Origin: UBA9715 sp045614225
Lineage (GTDB): Bacteria > Actinomycetota > Coriobacteriia > Coriobacteriales > Eggerthellaceae
Assembly (NCBI GenBank): GCA_045614225.1
Contig: JAZLCO010000082.1
Coordinates: forward strand, 1-29,159
DNA length: 29,159 nt
Direction of reading: 5' to 3'
Shown: piece after piece, positions 16,007-23,870 of the stretch
Layout: every line of letters starts with the position of its first letter
Position numbering within the stretch: the first letter of the stretch is position 1
Notes under the pieces: generated by a model
The model's input: the letters and a program-made list of their open reading frames with translations, nothing else
Told to the model about the DNA's origin: nothing
The model's database searches: none
Program-made: the position numbers and the translations under genes

Positions 16007-16972
16007 ATGGAAGTACTGGTGCTTGCACCGTTCAACAAGGAGCATATGGCGCAGATCCGAGAAGCGGCGGGCGAGGGCGCTGTCGTCAAGCAGATGGAAT
16101 ACGATCGCGCGAAGCTCTTCGATAAGGAAATCGAGGATGCCATCGCGAGCGCCGAAGTGGTCATCGGCGAGCCGGCCCCCCGCATGCTGAAATCGGGCAC
16201 ATCTCTCAGATTCATACAAATGACCTGGGCTGGTAGCGATATGTATACCAGCAGGTTGCAGTTTCCCGAAGACATCCGCGTTGCCAATGTGGCCGGGTCT
16301 GCCTATGGGCCGATTGTTTCGCAATACGTAGTGGGCCAAATTCTTTCCATCACACAGAACCTCGCGATTTACTGCCGTCAGCAGATGACGCATCGTTGGG
16401 ACTTCATCGGTCCAGTCAAAACACTTGAAGGGGCGAAAGTTATCATTTTCGGGGCCGGCGACATTGGCTCGCAGGTTGCCAAAAAGCTTCGCGCTTTCGA
16501 AGTCGGCAGCATCGTCGGCGTTTGCCGCGATGTTTCGCGTGAGCGTGAGTATTTCGATAAGCTCGTCACGCTGTCCCAAGCAGAAGGTCAATTAATCGAT
16601 GCAGATGTCATCGTCTGCTGTATGCCAAGCACGCCAAATACGGCGAACTATTTCAACAAGCGCAGGTTCGAACGCGTCAAGAAGGGTGCAGTGCTCGTCA
16701 ACGCCGGACGTGGCGATTTCGTCGATTTGGATGCTCTCTATTTGGCGCTTTCGGACGGTACGTTGCGTGGCGCCGCACTCGATGTCACCAATCCGGAGCC
16801 TCTTCCGGTAAGTCATCGGCTTTGGAACAATCCATTTTGCATCATTACGCCGCATGTTGCGGGAAGGGCTTTTGGCCATGATGCTGGCACCGAGGATCGC
16901 ATCTGCGAGATTTGTTGCGATAATTTGCGCAGGTATGTTGCTGGTGAACAACTGACGCATCAGGTAATCTAG
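16007..16972 (+). CDS. D-isomer-specific 2-hydroxyacid dehydrogenase family protein
   Basis: A 321-residue NAD-dependent oxidoreductase related to D-lactate, phosphoglycerate and hydroxypyruvate/glyoxylate reductases. The Rossmann motif FGAGDIG spans residues 148-154. The catalytic set appears in order: Arg235 in VNAGRGDFVD, Glu264 in DVTNPEPLP and His283 in TPHVAG. The substrate domain is short and divergent, resembling the glyoxylate/hydroxypyruvate reductase A-like branch (MTWAGSDMY), so the true 2-oxoacid substrate cannot be stated. The start at ATG 16007 has AGGAAGG seven or so bases upstream. It is divergent from valS and has no terminator before the next gene, but a strong promoter for that gene overlaps its 3' end. 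Confidence 0.88.
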   Translation: MEVLVLAPFNKEHMAQIREAAGEGAVVKQMEYDRAKLFDKEIEDAIASAEVVIGEPAPRMLKSGTSLRFIQMTWAGSDMYTSRLQFPEDIRVANVAGSAYGPIVSQYVVGQILSITQNLAIYCRQQMTHRWDFIGPVKTLEGAKVIIFGAGDIGSQVAKKLRAFEVGSIVGVCRDVSREREYFDKLVTLSQAEGQLIDADVIVCCMPSTPNTANYFNKRRFERVKKGAVLVNAGRGDFVDLDALYLALSDGTLRGAALDVTNPEPLPVSHRLWNNPFCIITPHVAGRAFGHDAGTEDRICEICCDNLRRYVAGEQLTHQVI

Positions 16973-16980
16973 GATATAAT
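16952..16980 (+). promoter_or_regulatory. Promoter for the zinc-ribbon membrane protein gene
   Basis: CTGACG (16952-16957), then 17 bases, then a consensus TATAAT (16975-16980). The -35 and spacer overlap the end of the dehydrogenase gene. Confidence 0.7.
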
Positions 16981-17022
16981 GAATCGCCGTAAACGTTCTC
17001 TAAACGATGGAGGGGTTTGTTC

Positions 17023-17472
17023 ATGACCGAACTACTGACACAACTTTGGACTCCCGAGCTTCAGATGGCCCTATCTGTGGTCGTCGTTTGCTTGGTGATT
17101 CTCTACGTCCTCAGCATCATCTGGGTTGCGCGTGACGCTTACATGCGCGGAACGATGTGGTACCTCTGGGCGATTGTCGCTCTTGTCCCGCTATTGGGTG
17201 TCATCGCTTACTGCCTGCTGCGTCCGCCTCTGCTGCAGATCGACCGCGACGAACAAGAGCTCGAAGTCGCACTCAAGCAGCGCGAACTCATGAAATATGG
17301 CGAGTGCGCTTCTTGCGGCTATCCGGTCGAGGCCGATTACGTCATGTGCCCGAATTGTCATCAGCGTCTGAAGAACTTGTGCCCGACTTGCCACCACGCT
17401 CTGGATCCTTCGTGGTCGGTTTGCCCGTATTGCACAACGCCCATCGGTGGTCAGCGTCAACGCCAGCGTTAA
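17023..17472 (+). CDS. Membrane-anchored double zinc-ribbon protein
   Basis: A 149-residue protein of unknown role. Two membrane helices cover residues ~17-37 and ~46-66; the pattern around WVARDAYMRGTMWYLWAIVALVPLLGVIAYCLLRP resembles the PLDc_N-type two-helix module. A charged linker follows, then two CxxC pairs per ribbon: CASC/CPNC and CPTC/CPYC, typical of double zinc ribbons facing the cytoplasm. The start is ATG 17023, with GGAGGGG at 17009-17015; TTG 17017 is too close to that site. It has its own strong promoter and its own terminator, so it is a single-gene unit between the dehydrogenase and thrS. Zinc binding is inferred from spacing. Confidence 0.8.
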   Translation: MTELLTQLWTPELQMALSVVVVCLVILYVLSIIWVARDAYMRGTMWYLWAIVALVPLLGVIAYCLLRPPLLQIDRDEQELEVALKQRELMKYGECASCGYPVEADYVMCPNCHQRLKNLCPTCHHALDPSWSVCPYCTTPIGGQRQRQR

Positions 17473-17507
17473 GGGTCTTTCGGGTAGCTTCTCCATTTAT
17501 TGAAAGA

Positions 17508-17533
17508 AAGCCGCCTTATTAGGCGGCTTTTCT
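17508..17533 (+). terminator. Rho-independent terminator after zinc-ribbon gene
   Basis: A perfect 9-bp stem AAGCCGCCT/AGGCGGCTT (17508-17516 with 17521-17529), loop TATT and the T-rich tail TTCT. The tail runs directly into the thrS -10 box. Confidence 0.9.
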
Positions 17534-17534
17534 A

Positions 17535-17540
17535 TATAAT
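17535..17540 (+). promoter_or_regulatory. thrS -10 box abutting a terminator
   Basis: A consensus TATAAT lies at 17535-17540, two bases after the terminator tail. Any -35 would lie inside the terminator stem, and none matches well. The leader to the thrS start is only about 70 bases and shows no T-box. Confidence 0.5.
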
Positions 17541-17618
17541 TCCCCTTTGCAGCGTTTTGTACACGCCGGCAAGAAGCAGGCGCTTTGTATGCGCCCGGCA
17601 GAACAGAAAGGAACGAAA

Positions 17619-19532
17619 ATGAATATTGTTTTACCTGACGGATCAATGAAGGAAATTGCCGCCGGTTCTTCGGTGGCCGACGTTGCCGCGTCGATTGGTG
17701 CAGGGCTTGCCAAGGCGGCGCTCGGTGGCGTCGTGAACGGCAAACTAGTCGACCTTTCGCACGAAGTTGAGAATGGCGACGAAGTGTCCATCCTAACTAA
17801 CAAGAATCCCGAGGCTCTCGAGTTATTGCGCCATTCGACTGCGCATGTTATGGCAGCTGCACTCGTTGACCTTTACGGCGACGTGAAGTTCGGCGTTGGA
17901 CCGGCAATTGAGAATGGCTTCTACTACGATGTCAAGCTTGACCGCACGCTTTCGTCTGATGACTTCGAGGCCATTGAGAAGCGTATGGCCGAGATCGTCG
18001 AGGCTGCCGAACCGTTTGAGCGCAAGGCCGTCACGCGTGCCGAGGCGCTTGAGATGTTCGCCGACCAGCCGTTCAAGGTCGAGCTGATCAGCGAGCTCCC
18101 TGAAGACGAGACCATCACGACTTACACGATTGGCTCGTTCACCGACTTGTGCCGTGGACCGCATCTTCCCAACACATCAAAGGTTCCGGCGTTCAAACTG
18201 CAGAAGATCGCTGGCGCCTATTGGCGCGGCGATGCTGAACGTGAGCAGCTGCAACGCGTTTATGGAACGGCTTTCTTCAAGCAGAAGGAATTGGATGAGT
18301 ACCTGCACAACCTTGAAGAAGCAGAAAAGCGTGACCATAGAAAGCTCGGGCGCGAGCTCGGCATCTTCATGATGGACGAGATGGCTGGTGTTGGCTTGCC
18401 GCTCTACCTCCCGAAGGGAGCGCGTATCATCCGCACTATGCAGGAGTGGTTGCGCAAGGAACTGTACCGCCGTGGCTACGAAGAGGTCATCACGCCGCAT
18501 ATCTACAAAGCTGACGTTTGGAAGACGTCGGGGCACTACGACTTCTACCACGAGAACATGTACTTCTTCAACATCAACGAGGGCACGGACGAGCAGCCGC
18601 GTTACAGCGAGTATGGCGTCAAGCCGATGAATTGCCCTGGTCACGTGATGCTCTATCGAAATGACGTGCATTCATATCGCGATTTGCCCGTACGCTACTT
18701 CGAATTCGGCACGGTCTATCGCCATGAAATGAGCGGTGTCGTGCACGGTCTCATGCGCGCCCGCGGTTTCACGCAGGACGACGCACATGTGTTCTGCCGT
18801 GAGGACCAGGTTGTTGAAGAGGTTGAGGCCATTCTCGATCTTGCCGACAACATCATGAAGGAGTTCGGTTTCGAGTACGAGGCTGAGATATCGACTCGTC
18901 CCGAGAAGTCGATCGGCACGGATGCCATGTGGGAGTTCGCGGAAGGTGCTCTCAAGGAAGCCATCACCCGTCGCGGTTTGAGCTACGAAATCAACCCTGG
19001 TGACGGCGCGTTCTACGGCCCGAAGATCGATATCAAGGTCAAGGATGCTATCGGACGCACCTGGCAGTGCTCGACGGTGCAGGTCGACTTCAACTTGCCC
19101 GAACGTTTCGGCCTTACGTACCGTACGGCCGACAATGGCGAAGCTCAGCCGTTCATGTTGCATCGTGCTCTGTTCGGCTCTATCGAACGTTTCCTCGGCA
19201 TTTTGATCGAGCACTATGCAGGCGCTCTGCCGCTTTGGCTCTCGCCGATTCAGGCAGTCATCCTGCCCATCGCCGATCGCCACATCGATGCCGCTAAGGA
19301 GCTCGGTGAAAAGCTGACCGCTGCTGGTGGCCGCGTGGAGGTTTACGAGCAGAACGAGCCCATGCGCGTGAAGATTGCCAAGGCGCAAGCCCAGAAGGTT
19401 CCGTACATGATCGTGCTCGGCGATAAGGAAATCGAGAACGGTACGATTTCGGTGCGCGATCGCTTCGAGGGCGACAAGGGTACCTGGCCTGTTCAACAGA
19501 TGGTCGATTTGATTGCAGATGCGGTGGTGTAA
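17619..19532 (+). CDS. thrS: Threonyl-tRNA synthetase
   Basis: A 637-residue class II synthetase. The N-terminal TGS domain spans ~1-62. The editing domain shows H72-x3-H76 (RHSTAHVMAA) and C178-x3-H182 (DLCRGPHLP), which remove serine from mischarged tRNA-Thr. The catalytic core has KPMNCPGH with zinc ligand Cys339, His390 in DDAHVFC and motif 2 YRHEMSGVVHGLMRARGF. The HGTP anticodon domain follows from ~540 (IQAVILPIADRH). The start is ATG 17619 with AGAAAGGA at 17605-17612; upstream TTG 17547 has no ribosome site. All domains are complete and of standard length. Confidence 0.97.
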   Translation: MNIVLPDGSMKEIAAGSSVADVAASIGAGLAKAALGGVVNGKLVDLSHEVENGDEVSILTNKNPEALELLRHSTAHVMAAALVDLYGDVKFGVGPAIENGFYYDVKLDRTLSSDDFEAIEKRMAEIVEAAEPFERKAVTRAEALEMFADQPFKVELISELPEDETITTYTIGSFTDLCRGPHLPNTSKVPAFKLQKIAGAYWRGDAEREQLQRVYGTAFFKQKELDEYLHNLEEAEKRDHRKLGRELGIFMMDEMAGVGLPLYLPKGARIIRTMQEWLRKELYRRGYEEVITPHIYKADVWKTSGHYDFYHENMYFFNINEGTDEQPRYSEYGVKPMNCPGHVMLYRNDVHSYRDLPVRYFEFGTVYRHEMSGVVHGLMRARGFTQDDAHVFCREDQVVEEVEAILDLADNIMKEFGFEYEAEISTRPEKSIGTDAMWEFAEGALKEAITRRGLSYEINPGDGAFYGPKIDIKVKDAIGRTWQCSTVQVDFNLPERFGLTYRTADNGEAQPFMLHRALFGSIERFLGILIEHYAGALPLWLSPIQAVILPIADRHIDAAKELGEKLTAAGGRVEVYEQNEPMRVKIAKAQAQKVPYMIVLGDKEIENGTISVRDRFEGDKGTWPVQQMVDLIADAVV

Positions 19533-19544
19533 CCAAGGCGTTGC

Positions 19545-19572
19545 CTGATTCCGAAGAAAGATTGTGTACAAT
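19545..19572 (+). promoter_or_regulatory. trxA promoter
   Basis: CTGATT (19545-19550), 16 bases, then TACAAT (19567-19572), 40 bases before the trxA start and just after the thrS stop. Confidence 0.5.
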
Positions 19573-19611
19573 TAAATCGATAAATAGGTTTTGATGTACA
19601 GGAGGAATGAA

Positions 19612-19920
19612 ATGACCCAGCAGATTAGCGCAGCGGAATTCGAAAGCAAGGTACTCGGCGCGAGCGAGCCGGTTCTCGTGGATTTCTTTGCCACATGGTG
19701 CGGGCCGTGCAAGATGATGGCACCGACTATCGACGAGGTGTCGCAAGAGATGGCGGGGAAGGCGAGTGTCTACAAAATTGACATTGACGAAGCTCCGCAG
19801 ATTGCACAGCAACTCGGCATTATGAGCGTTCCTACGTTCATGGTTTTCAAAGATGGCAAAATTGTCTCCCAAACCATTGGAGCGCAGCCCAAGGAGAACA
19901 TTCTGGCTTTGTTCGCTTAG
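19612..19920 (+). CDS. trxA: Thioredoxin
   Basis: A 102-residue classical thioredoxin. The active site is ATWCGPCKMMAP and the cis-proline loop is IMSVPTFMVFKDG. It donates electrons to ribonucleotide reductase, peroxiredoxins and other disulfide enzymes in the cytoplasm. The start is ATG 19612 (MTQQISAAEF), with GGAGGAAT at 19601-19608; ATG 19591 would add seven residues and lies before the ribosome site. It has its own promoter and a strong terminator. No trxB is in the window, but an FTR-type protein at 26227 could be a reductant in this cell. Confidence 0.96.
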   Translation: MTQQISAAEFESKVLGASEPVLVDFFATWCGPCKMMAPTIDEVSQEMAGKASVYKIDIDEAPQIAQQLGIMSVPTFMVFKDGKIVSQTIGAQPKENILALFA

Positions 19921-19944
19921 TATCTAGAACATAACCAAGGTTGA

Positions 19945-19975
19945 GAAACGGACCCGATTGGGTCCGTTTCCTTTT
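19945..19975 (+). terminator. Rho-independent terminator after trxA
   Basis: A perfect 11-bp stem GAAACGGACCC/GGGTCCGTTTC (19945-19955 with 19960-19970), loop GATT, then CTTTT. Confidence 0.93.
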
Positions 19976-20044
19976 GGAACCATGATCGCTATTACTCATT
20001 TCGCCTCAAATTGAATTAAATCAACCAATGCAAAAGAAATAAAG

Positions 20045-20109
20045 GTACCTATTCGGATGAAAGAACATGTATTAATATGAATAGGTACGATACAGAATAA
20101 ACTGTATCG
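20045..20109. promoter_or_regulatory. Two abutting dyads upstream of the ABC importer
   Basis: GTACCTATTC (20045-20054) and GAATAGGTAC (20079-20088) form a perfect 10-bp inverted repeat around 24 bases. CGATACAG (20088-20095) and CTGTATCG (20102-20109) form a perfect 8-bp inverted repeat around AATAAA, sharing one base with the first. The spacer of the first holds AT-rich TATTAATAT, a possible -10. They could be metal-dependent operators or leader hairpins. They are not Fur, DtxR or cobalamin-riboswitch consensus sequences. Confidence 0.6.
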
Positions 20110-20140
20110 AAAAGAAACAGATCGGTTTGAGGAGGGTTTC

Positions 20141-21313
20141 ATGAAACAGGGGAAGGGTATGTCAAAGTCTGCTAAGGCTCTAGCCCTTGCATGCTTTGCT
20201 CTGTGCTGCGCAGCTGTTCTCGGCCTGGCGGCATGTGGCAGTACATCAGCGTCGAGCTCTGCAGCAAGTGCAAGCGCATCAGATAGCGCATCGAGTGCTT
20301 CAAGCTCGGCTGCATCATCGGCCGCTGCATCTGGCACGCGCACGTTTACTGATTCGCTTGGTCGTACTGTCGAGATTCCTGCGAACATCGAGCGTGTAGC
20401 TGTTTCGGGCGCGATTTCCCAGCAAGTTATGTTCACGTTCTCGCCTGATTTGCTCGTCGGCCTGTGCGACGAGATGAATGATGCCGAGAAGACCTACGTT
20501 GGCGAGCAGTACGCATCCCTGCCTGTCTTCGGTCAAATCTATGGAGGCAAGGGCGACTTCAACAAGGAAGCCGTTGCTGCTGCCGATCCTCAGCTTATCG
20601 TTGATATTGGCGAGGCAAAGAAGGGCATCGAAGAGGATCTTGACGAGCTGCAGAATGCAATCGGCGTTCCTGTCGTTCACATCGAGGCTTCGCTTTCCAC
20701 CTATGGTGATGCATACCGTATGCTCGGCGAATTGCTCGACCGCCAAGAGCGCGCAGAAGAGATTGCGAGCTACGTAGACAATGCGTATGCTTCAACTGTT
20801 AAGGTTCTCGACGCCATCCCTGCGGAAGAGCGCATTAACGCTGCGTACCTGCTTGGTGATGCTGGTCTGAATGCTATGGCCAAGGGTACGTTCCAGGCTG
20901 GCGTTATCGACCTCGTTACCAATAACGTTGCAGAGATCGAGGGCGCCAAGGGCAGTGGTCTCGGCAGCGAAGTCAGCTTCGAGCAAGTTGCGCTGTGGAA
21001 CCCGTCGCTCGTGCTGTTCGCGCCTGAGAGCATCTACGGCACGGTGGGCGATGATCCTGCATGGCAGACAATCGATGCTATCCAGAGCGGTAACTACTAC
21101 GAGGTTCCGGCAGCTCCGTACAACTGGATTTCCACGCCGCCTTCCGTGAACCAGATTATGGGACTCCAGTGGCTATCGCGCCTTTGCTATCCCGACAAGT
21201 TCTCTGATGACATTGCAACGGTCACCAAGGACTATTACAAGAACGTATATGGCTACGAGCTCGGCGACGATGAATGCCAGAAGCTCATTGAAAACGCCTC
21301 CCCGAAGAATTAG
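20141..21313 (+). CDS. Fec/Btu-type ABC transporter substrate-binding lipoprotein
   Basis: A 390-residue class III (PF01497-type) binding protein. A signal peptide with lipobox LAAC puts the lipidated cysteine at residue 32. A Ser/Ala-rich linker (33-64) tethers the protein to the membrane. The binding fold starts at FTDSLGRTVEIPANIERV, with the C-terminal lobe around APYNWISTPPSVNQIMGLQWLSRLCYP. The family takes up ferric siderophores, haem, cobalamin or, in the MolA branch, molybdate and tungstate; the ligand is not evident here. The start ATG 20141 has GAGGAGGG at 20129-20136; ATG 20159 is an alternative. A hairpin after the gene separates it from permease and ATPase. Confidence 0.9.
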   Translation: MKQGKGMSKSAKALALACFALCCAAVLGLAACGSTSASSSAASASASDSASSASSSAASSAAASGTRTFTDSLGRTVEIPANIERVAVSGAISQQVMFTFSPDLLVGLCDEMNDAEKTYVGEQYASLPVFGQIYGGKGDFNKEAVAAADPQLIVDIGEAKKGIEEDLDELQNAIGVPVVHIEASLSTYGDAYRMLGELLDRQERAEEIASYVDNAYASTVKVLDAIPAEERINAAYLLGDAGLNAMAKGTFQAGVIDLVTNNVAEIEGAKGSGLGSEVSFEQVALWNPSLVLFAPESIYGTVGDDPAWQTIDAIQSGNYYEVPAAPYNWISTPPSVNQIMGLQWLSRLCYPDKFSDDIATVTKDYYKNVYGYELGDDECQKLIENASPKN

Positions 21314-21324
21314 TTCAATGTGCG

Positions 21325-21354
21325 AGCGGGCCGTGCTAACGCGCGGCCCGCTTT
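21325..21354 (+). terminator. Intercistronic hairpin / partial terminator in the ABC operon
   Basis: A 9-bp perfect stem AGCGGGCCG/CGGCCCGCT (21325-21333 with 21344-21352) has only TTT after it. It lies between binding-protein and permease genes and probably lets some transcription through, or protects the upstream mRNA. Confidence 0.72.
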
Positions 21355-21368
21355 ACAAGGGCCAACTA

Positions 21369-22412
21369 ATGAGCAACAGCACAGCTGACCGCAAACAAAA
21401 CTATCGCGACCGCAAGACCGCAATCATTCTGATCGGTCTTGGCGTTTGCCTTATTGTGCTTGCGATTTTTTCGTTCCTCGTTGGCCGTTTTCCGATCAGC
21501 CCCGATAAGGTTGTCGGCATTTTGGCTAGTGGCATAGTCCCTGTTGACCAGTTTTGGACAGACCAGGAAGCGATCATCTTCTTCAACGTTCGACTTCCAC
21601 GCGTGTTGCTTGCCATGCTCGTCGGTTGCAGCCTGTCTGCTGCTGGAGCCGCATATCAAGGCACATTCCAAAACCCATTGGTGTCACCTGATATTCTCGG
21701 TGCTTCACAGGGTGCGGCTTTTGGTGCAGCTGTGGCCATCTTGCTTGGGTTTGCAAGCTTTGGCATTTCGGTCATGGCATTCTCATTTGCCATCGTCACC
21801 GTTCTGCTTGTCATTGCAGTTGCGCAAGCGGCACGTGGTAACCAAGTGCTCACTGTCGTTCTCGCGGGCGTTATGATCAGCTCGTTGTTCTCGGCGGGTG
21901 TCTCTTTCACCAAACTGATCGCCGACCCATCAGACCAGCTGCCGGCAATCACATATTGGCTCATGGGCAGCCTTACTGGCGCGAAGCCTTCTGACGTGAC
22001 GATGGTGCTTCCGTTCATGGTTGTCGGCCTTGTGACTCTGTTTGTGCTCAAATGGCGGATCAACATCCTCACTATGGGCGATGAGGAAGCAGCTACGATG
22101 GGCGTCAACACAAAGGCGCTGCGCCTTATTATCATCATCGCTGCAACCATTGTCACCGCTGCTTCCGTTTCGGTCACGGGCATGATTGGCTGGGTCGGTC
22201 TTGTCATTCCGCATTTGTCTCGCATGCTCATCGGCAGCGATTATCGAAAGCTCATGCCCGCCAGCATGCTCATGGGTGCATGTTTCCTCTTGCTTGTCGA
22301 TGACGTGTCTCGTCTTGCGACGACCGCAGAGATTCCCATTGGCATTTTGACGGCGTTCATCGGTGCTCCGTTCTTCCTGTACCTGATTACGAGGGAGGGG
22401 AAGAAAAGATGA
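21369..22412 (+). CDS. FecCD-family ABC transporter permease
   Basis: A 347-residue inner-membrane permease with about ten helices. Family motifs are RLPRVLLAMLVGCSLSAAGAAYQGTFQNPLVSPD(I)LG-type in the second quarter and GWVGLVIPHLSRMLIGSDYRKLMP near the C-terminus; the latter contacts the ATPase. It probably works as a homodimer, as in BtuC and FhuB-type importers. The start is ATG 21369 (MSNSTADRKQNYRDRK), with AAGGG at 21357-21361. The upstream in-frame extension overlaps the binding-protein gene and the hairpin and is not plausible. The stop overlaps the ATPase start by four bases, so the two are translationally coupled. Confidence 0.93.
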   Translation: MSNSTADRKQNYRDRKTAIILIGLGVCLIVLAIFSFLVGRFPISPDKVVGILASGIVPVDQFWTDQEAIIFFNVRLPRVLLAMLVGCSLSAAGAAYQGTFQNPLVSPDILGASQGAAFGAAVAILLGFASFGISVMAFSFAIVTVLLVIAVAQAARGNQVLTVVLAGVMISSLFSAGVSFTKLIADPSDQLPAITYWLMGSLTGAKPSDVTMVLPFMVVGLVTLFVLKWRINILTMGDEEAATMGVNTKALRLIIIIAATIVTAASVSVTGMIGWVGLVIPHLSRMLIGSDYRKLMPASMLMGACFLLLVDDVSRLATTAEIPIGILTAFIGAPFFLYLITREGKKR

Positions 22413-23191
22413 GCGTCAAGATCGAGAACCTCAGTTTCGCGTACGGCACCCATCAGGTGCTCAAGAACATTTCGCTTGAAGTTGGAGATGGCACGCTTGT
22501 AAACGTGCTCGGACCTAACGGCACTGGAAAATCCACGTTGTTCCGCTGCATTCTTGGTTTGTACACGTCATACCATGGTTCCATCATCGTGAACGGCAAG
22601 GACATCAGCAAGCTCAACATCCGTGAGCGCGCCCGCGAGATGGCCTTCATCCCGCAGTCTCACAAGCCTGTGTACGATTACGATGTTGTGGATGTCGTGC
22701 TCATGAGCTCAGGAGCTGGGTCAGGTGCGTTCTTCTCCCCGAAGAAGGCGCATGTAGACCGTGCGCTCGATGCGCTTGAACGCGTTGGTATCGGTCACCT
22801 CGCACATCGTCCCTACACGCGCATTTCAGGAGGCGAGCAACAGCTTGTGCTCATTGCGCGTGCGCTTGCGCAGAATGCGAACACCATCATTATGGACGAA
22901 CCGACTTCCGCTCTCGACTATGGCAATACGGTGCGTGTCTTGTCGTGCGTGCGGCAATTGAGCACTGAGGGTTTGACGGTTATCCAATCGACGCATCAAC
23001 CAGACCAAGCATTCTTGTATGCAGACAAGACGCTCGTTCTCTTCGAGGGCGAAGTGTTGGCGTATGGCTCGCCGAAAGATGCGATCACAGCAGAGCTTAT
23101 CAGCAAAATCTACGGTGTCGAGGTCGAGGTCAACTCGCTTCATGATGACCGGGTTCGCGTCTGTGTGCCGAAAATTGAAATTGGGCGCTAG
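22409..23191 (+). CDS. Fec/Btu-type ABC transporter ATP-binding protein
   Basis: A 260-residue ATPase. Walker A is GPNGTGKST (35-43), Q-loop Gln83 lies in FIPQSHK, the signature is ISGGEQQ (139-145), Walker B is MDEPTSALD (162-170) and the switch His196 lies in STHQPDQ. It energises the preceding permease and binding protein. It starts inside the ATGA overlap with the permease stop, with GAGGGG upstream. It converges with a THEP1-like NTPase gene only 20 bases away, with no terminator in the gap. Confidence 0.95.
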   Translation: MSVKIENLSFAYGTHQVLKNISLEVGDGTLVNVLGPNGTGKSTLFRCILGLYTSYHGSIIVNGKDISKLNIRERAREMAFIPQSHKPVYDYDVVDVVLMSSGAGSGAFFSPKKAHVDRALDALERVGIGHLAHRPYTRISGGEQQLVLIARALAQNANTIIMDEPTSALDYGNTVRVLSCVRQLSTEGLTVIQSTHQPDQAFLYADKTLVLFEGEVLAYGSPKDAITAELISKIYGVEVEVNSLHDDRVRVCVPKIEIGR

Positions 23192-23211
23192 GCCGGTCAG
23201 AATCACCCATC

Positions 23212-23829
23212 TCAATCAACGAATGCAGTAAGAACCTGGTTTGCAGATTCGCAATCGGGGTAAATGAGTGTTGGTTCTCCCCAAAGGGGGAAGCGCGTTT
23301 TGGCGTCATCCAAGAGGGCAGCACGTACGATCACGAGTGCATGGGGAAATGTCGTGTTCGGACCTTGCTCGAGCAGATTGAGCGCCTCAACTAGTCCGCC
23401 ACCTCGTAAGAGTTCGAGTCGTCCGAGCTCGTCGATTACGAGCAAGCTCTTTGATTGTGAAGTGGCATGCGGAAGCGAAGCAAGATGGTCGTTCACCTTG
23501 ATGATCGCATCCTCGTCGATATGCCAGAGCAAGTTCGCTCTCTCGCTTTGGGCATCTGGATCGAGTGACCCTTCTGCCTCTGCGATGTCGCGGCGTCGTG
23601 CGAACGTGATGCGCTTATTGTCCGGGAGCAGCACATTGTCTATGCCGAGCTTCTCGAACCCATTTTCGTCGACGTATTCCTTAACAGCTTCCGGGTCGTT
23701 TCCAGAGCGCCAGACTCCTGGCGCAAGTACGCCTTGCGCAGAGACGCCGTTCTCGTTAAGCGAATCGATAAGCGACTCGAGCCACCGCGTCTTGCCTGCC
23801 TGCACATCACCGGTGAGTATGAACAGCAT
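23212..23829 (-). CDS. THEP1-like nucleoside-triphosphatase (P-loop NTPase)
   Basis: A 205-residue protein. A P-loop GDVQAGKT (7-14) follows the very short N-terminal strand MLFILT, and a Walker B strand LLVIDELGRLEL lies near 128-140. This matches THEP1-type NTPases, which hydrolyse a range of NTPs in vitro and have no settled role. The gene lies 41 bases behind prmC on the same strand (ribosome site AGAAAGG, eleven bases before the start) and converges on the Fec-type importer. In other genomes related NTPases sit beside metal or oxyanion ABC importers, so a link with that transporter is possible but is inference. Confidence 0.78.
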   Translation of the reverse strand: MLFILTGDVQAGKTRWLESLIDSLNENGVSAQGVLAPGVWRSGNDPEAVKEYVDENGFEKLGIDNVLLPDNKRITFARRRDIAEAEGSLDPDAQSERANLLWHIDEDAIIKVNDHLASLPHATSQSKSLLVIDELGRLELLRGGGLVEALNLLEQGPNTTFPHALVIVRAALLDDAKTRFPLWGEPTLIYPDCESANQVLTAFVD

Positions 23830-23870
23830 CGTCTTCGCGGCCTTTCTTATCGTGGCTTCCTTGTTGAATT

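Noticed and set aside
17547..17618. N-terminal extension of thrS from TTG 17547
   Set aside because: It has no ribosome site and lies next to the -10 box; the TGS domain starts at ATG 17619.
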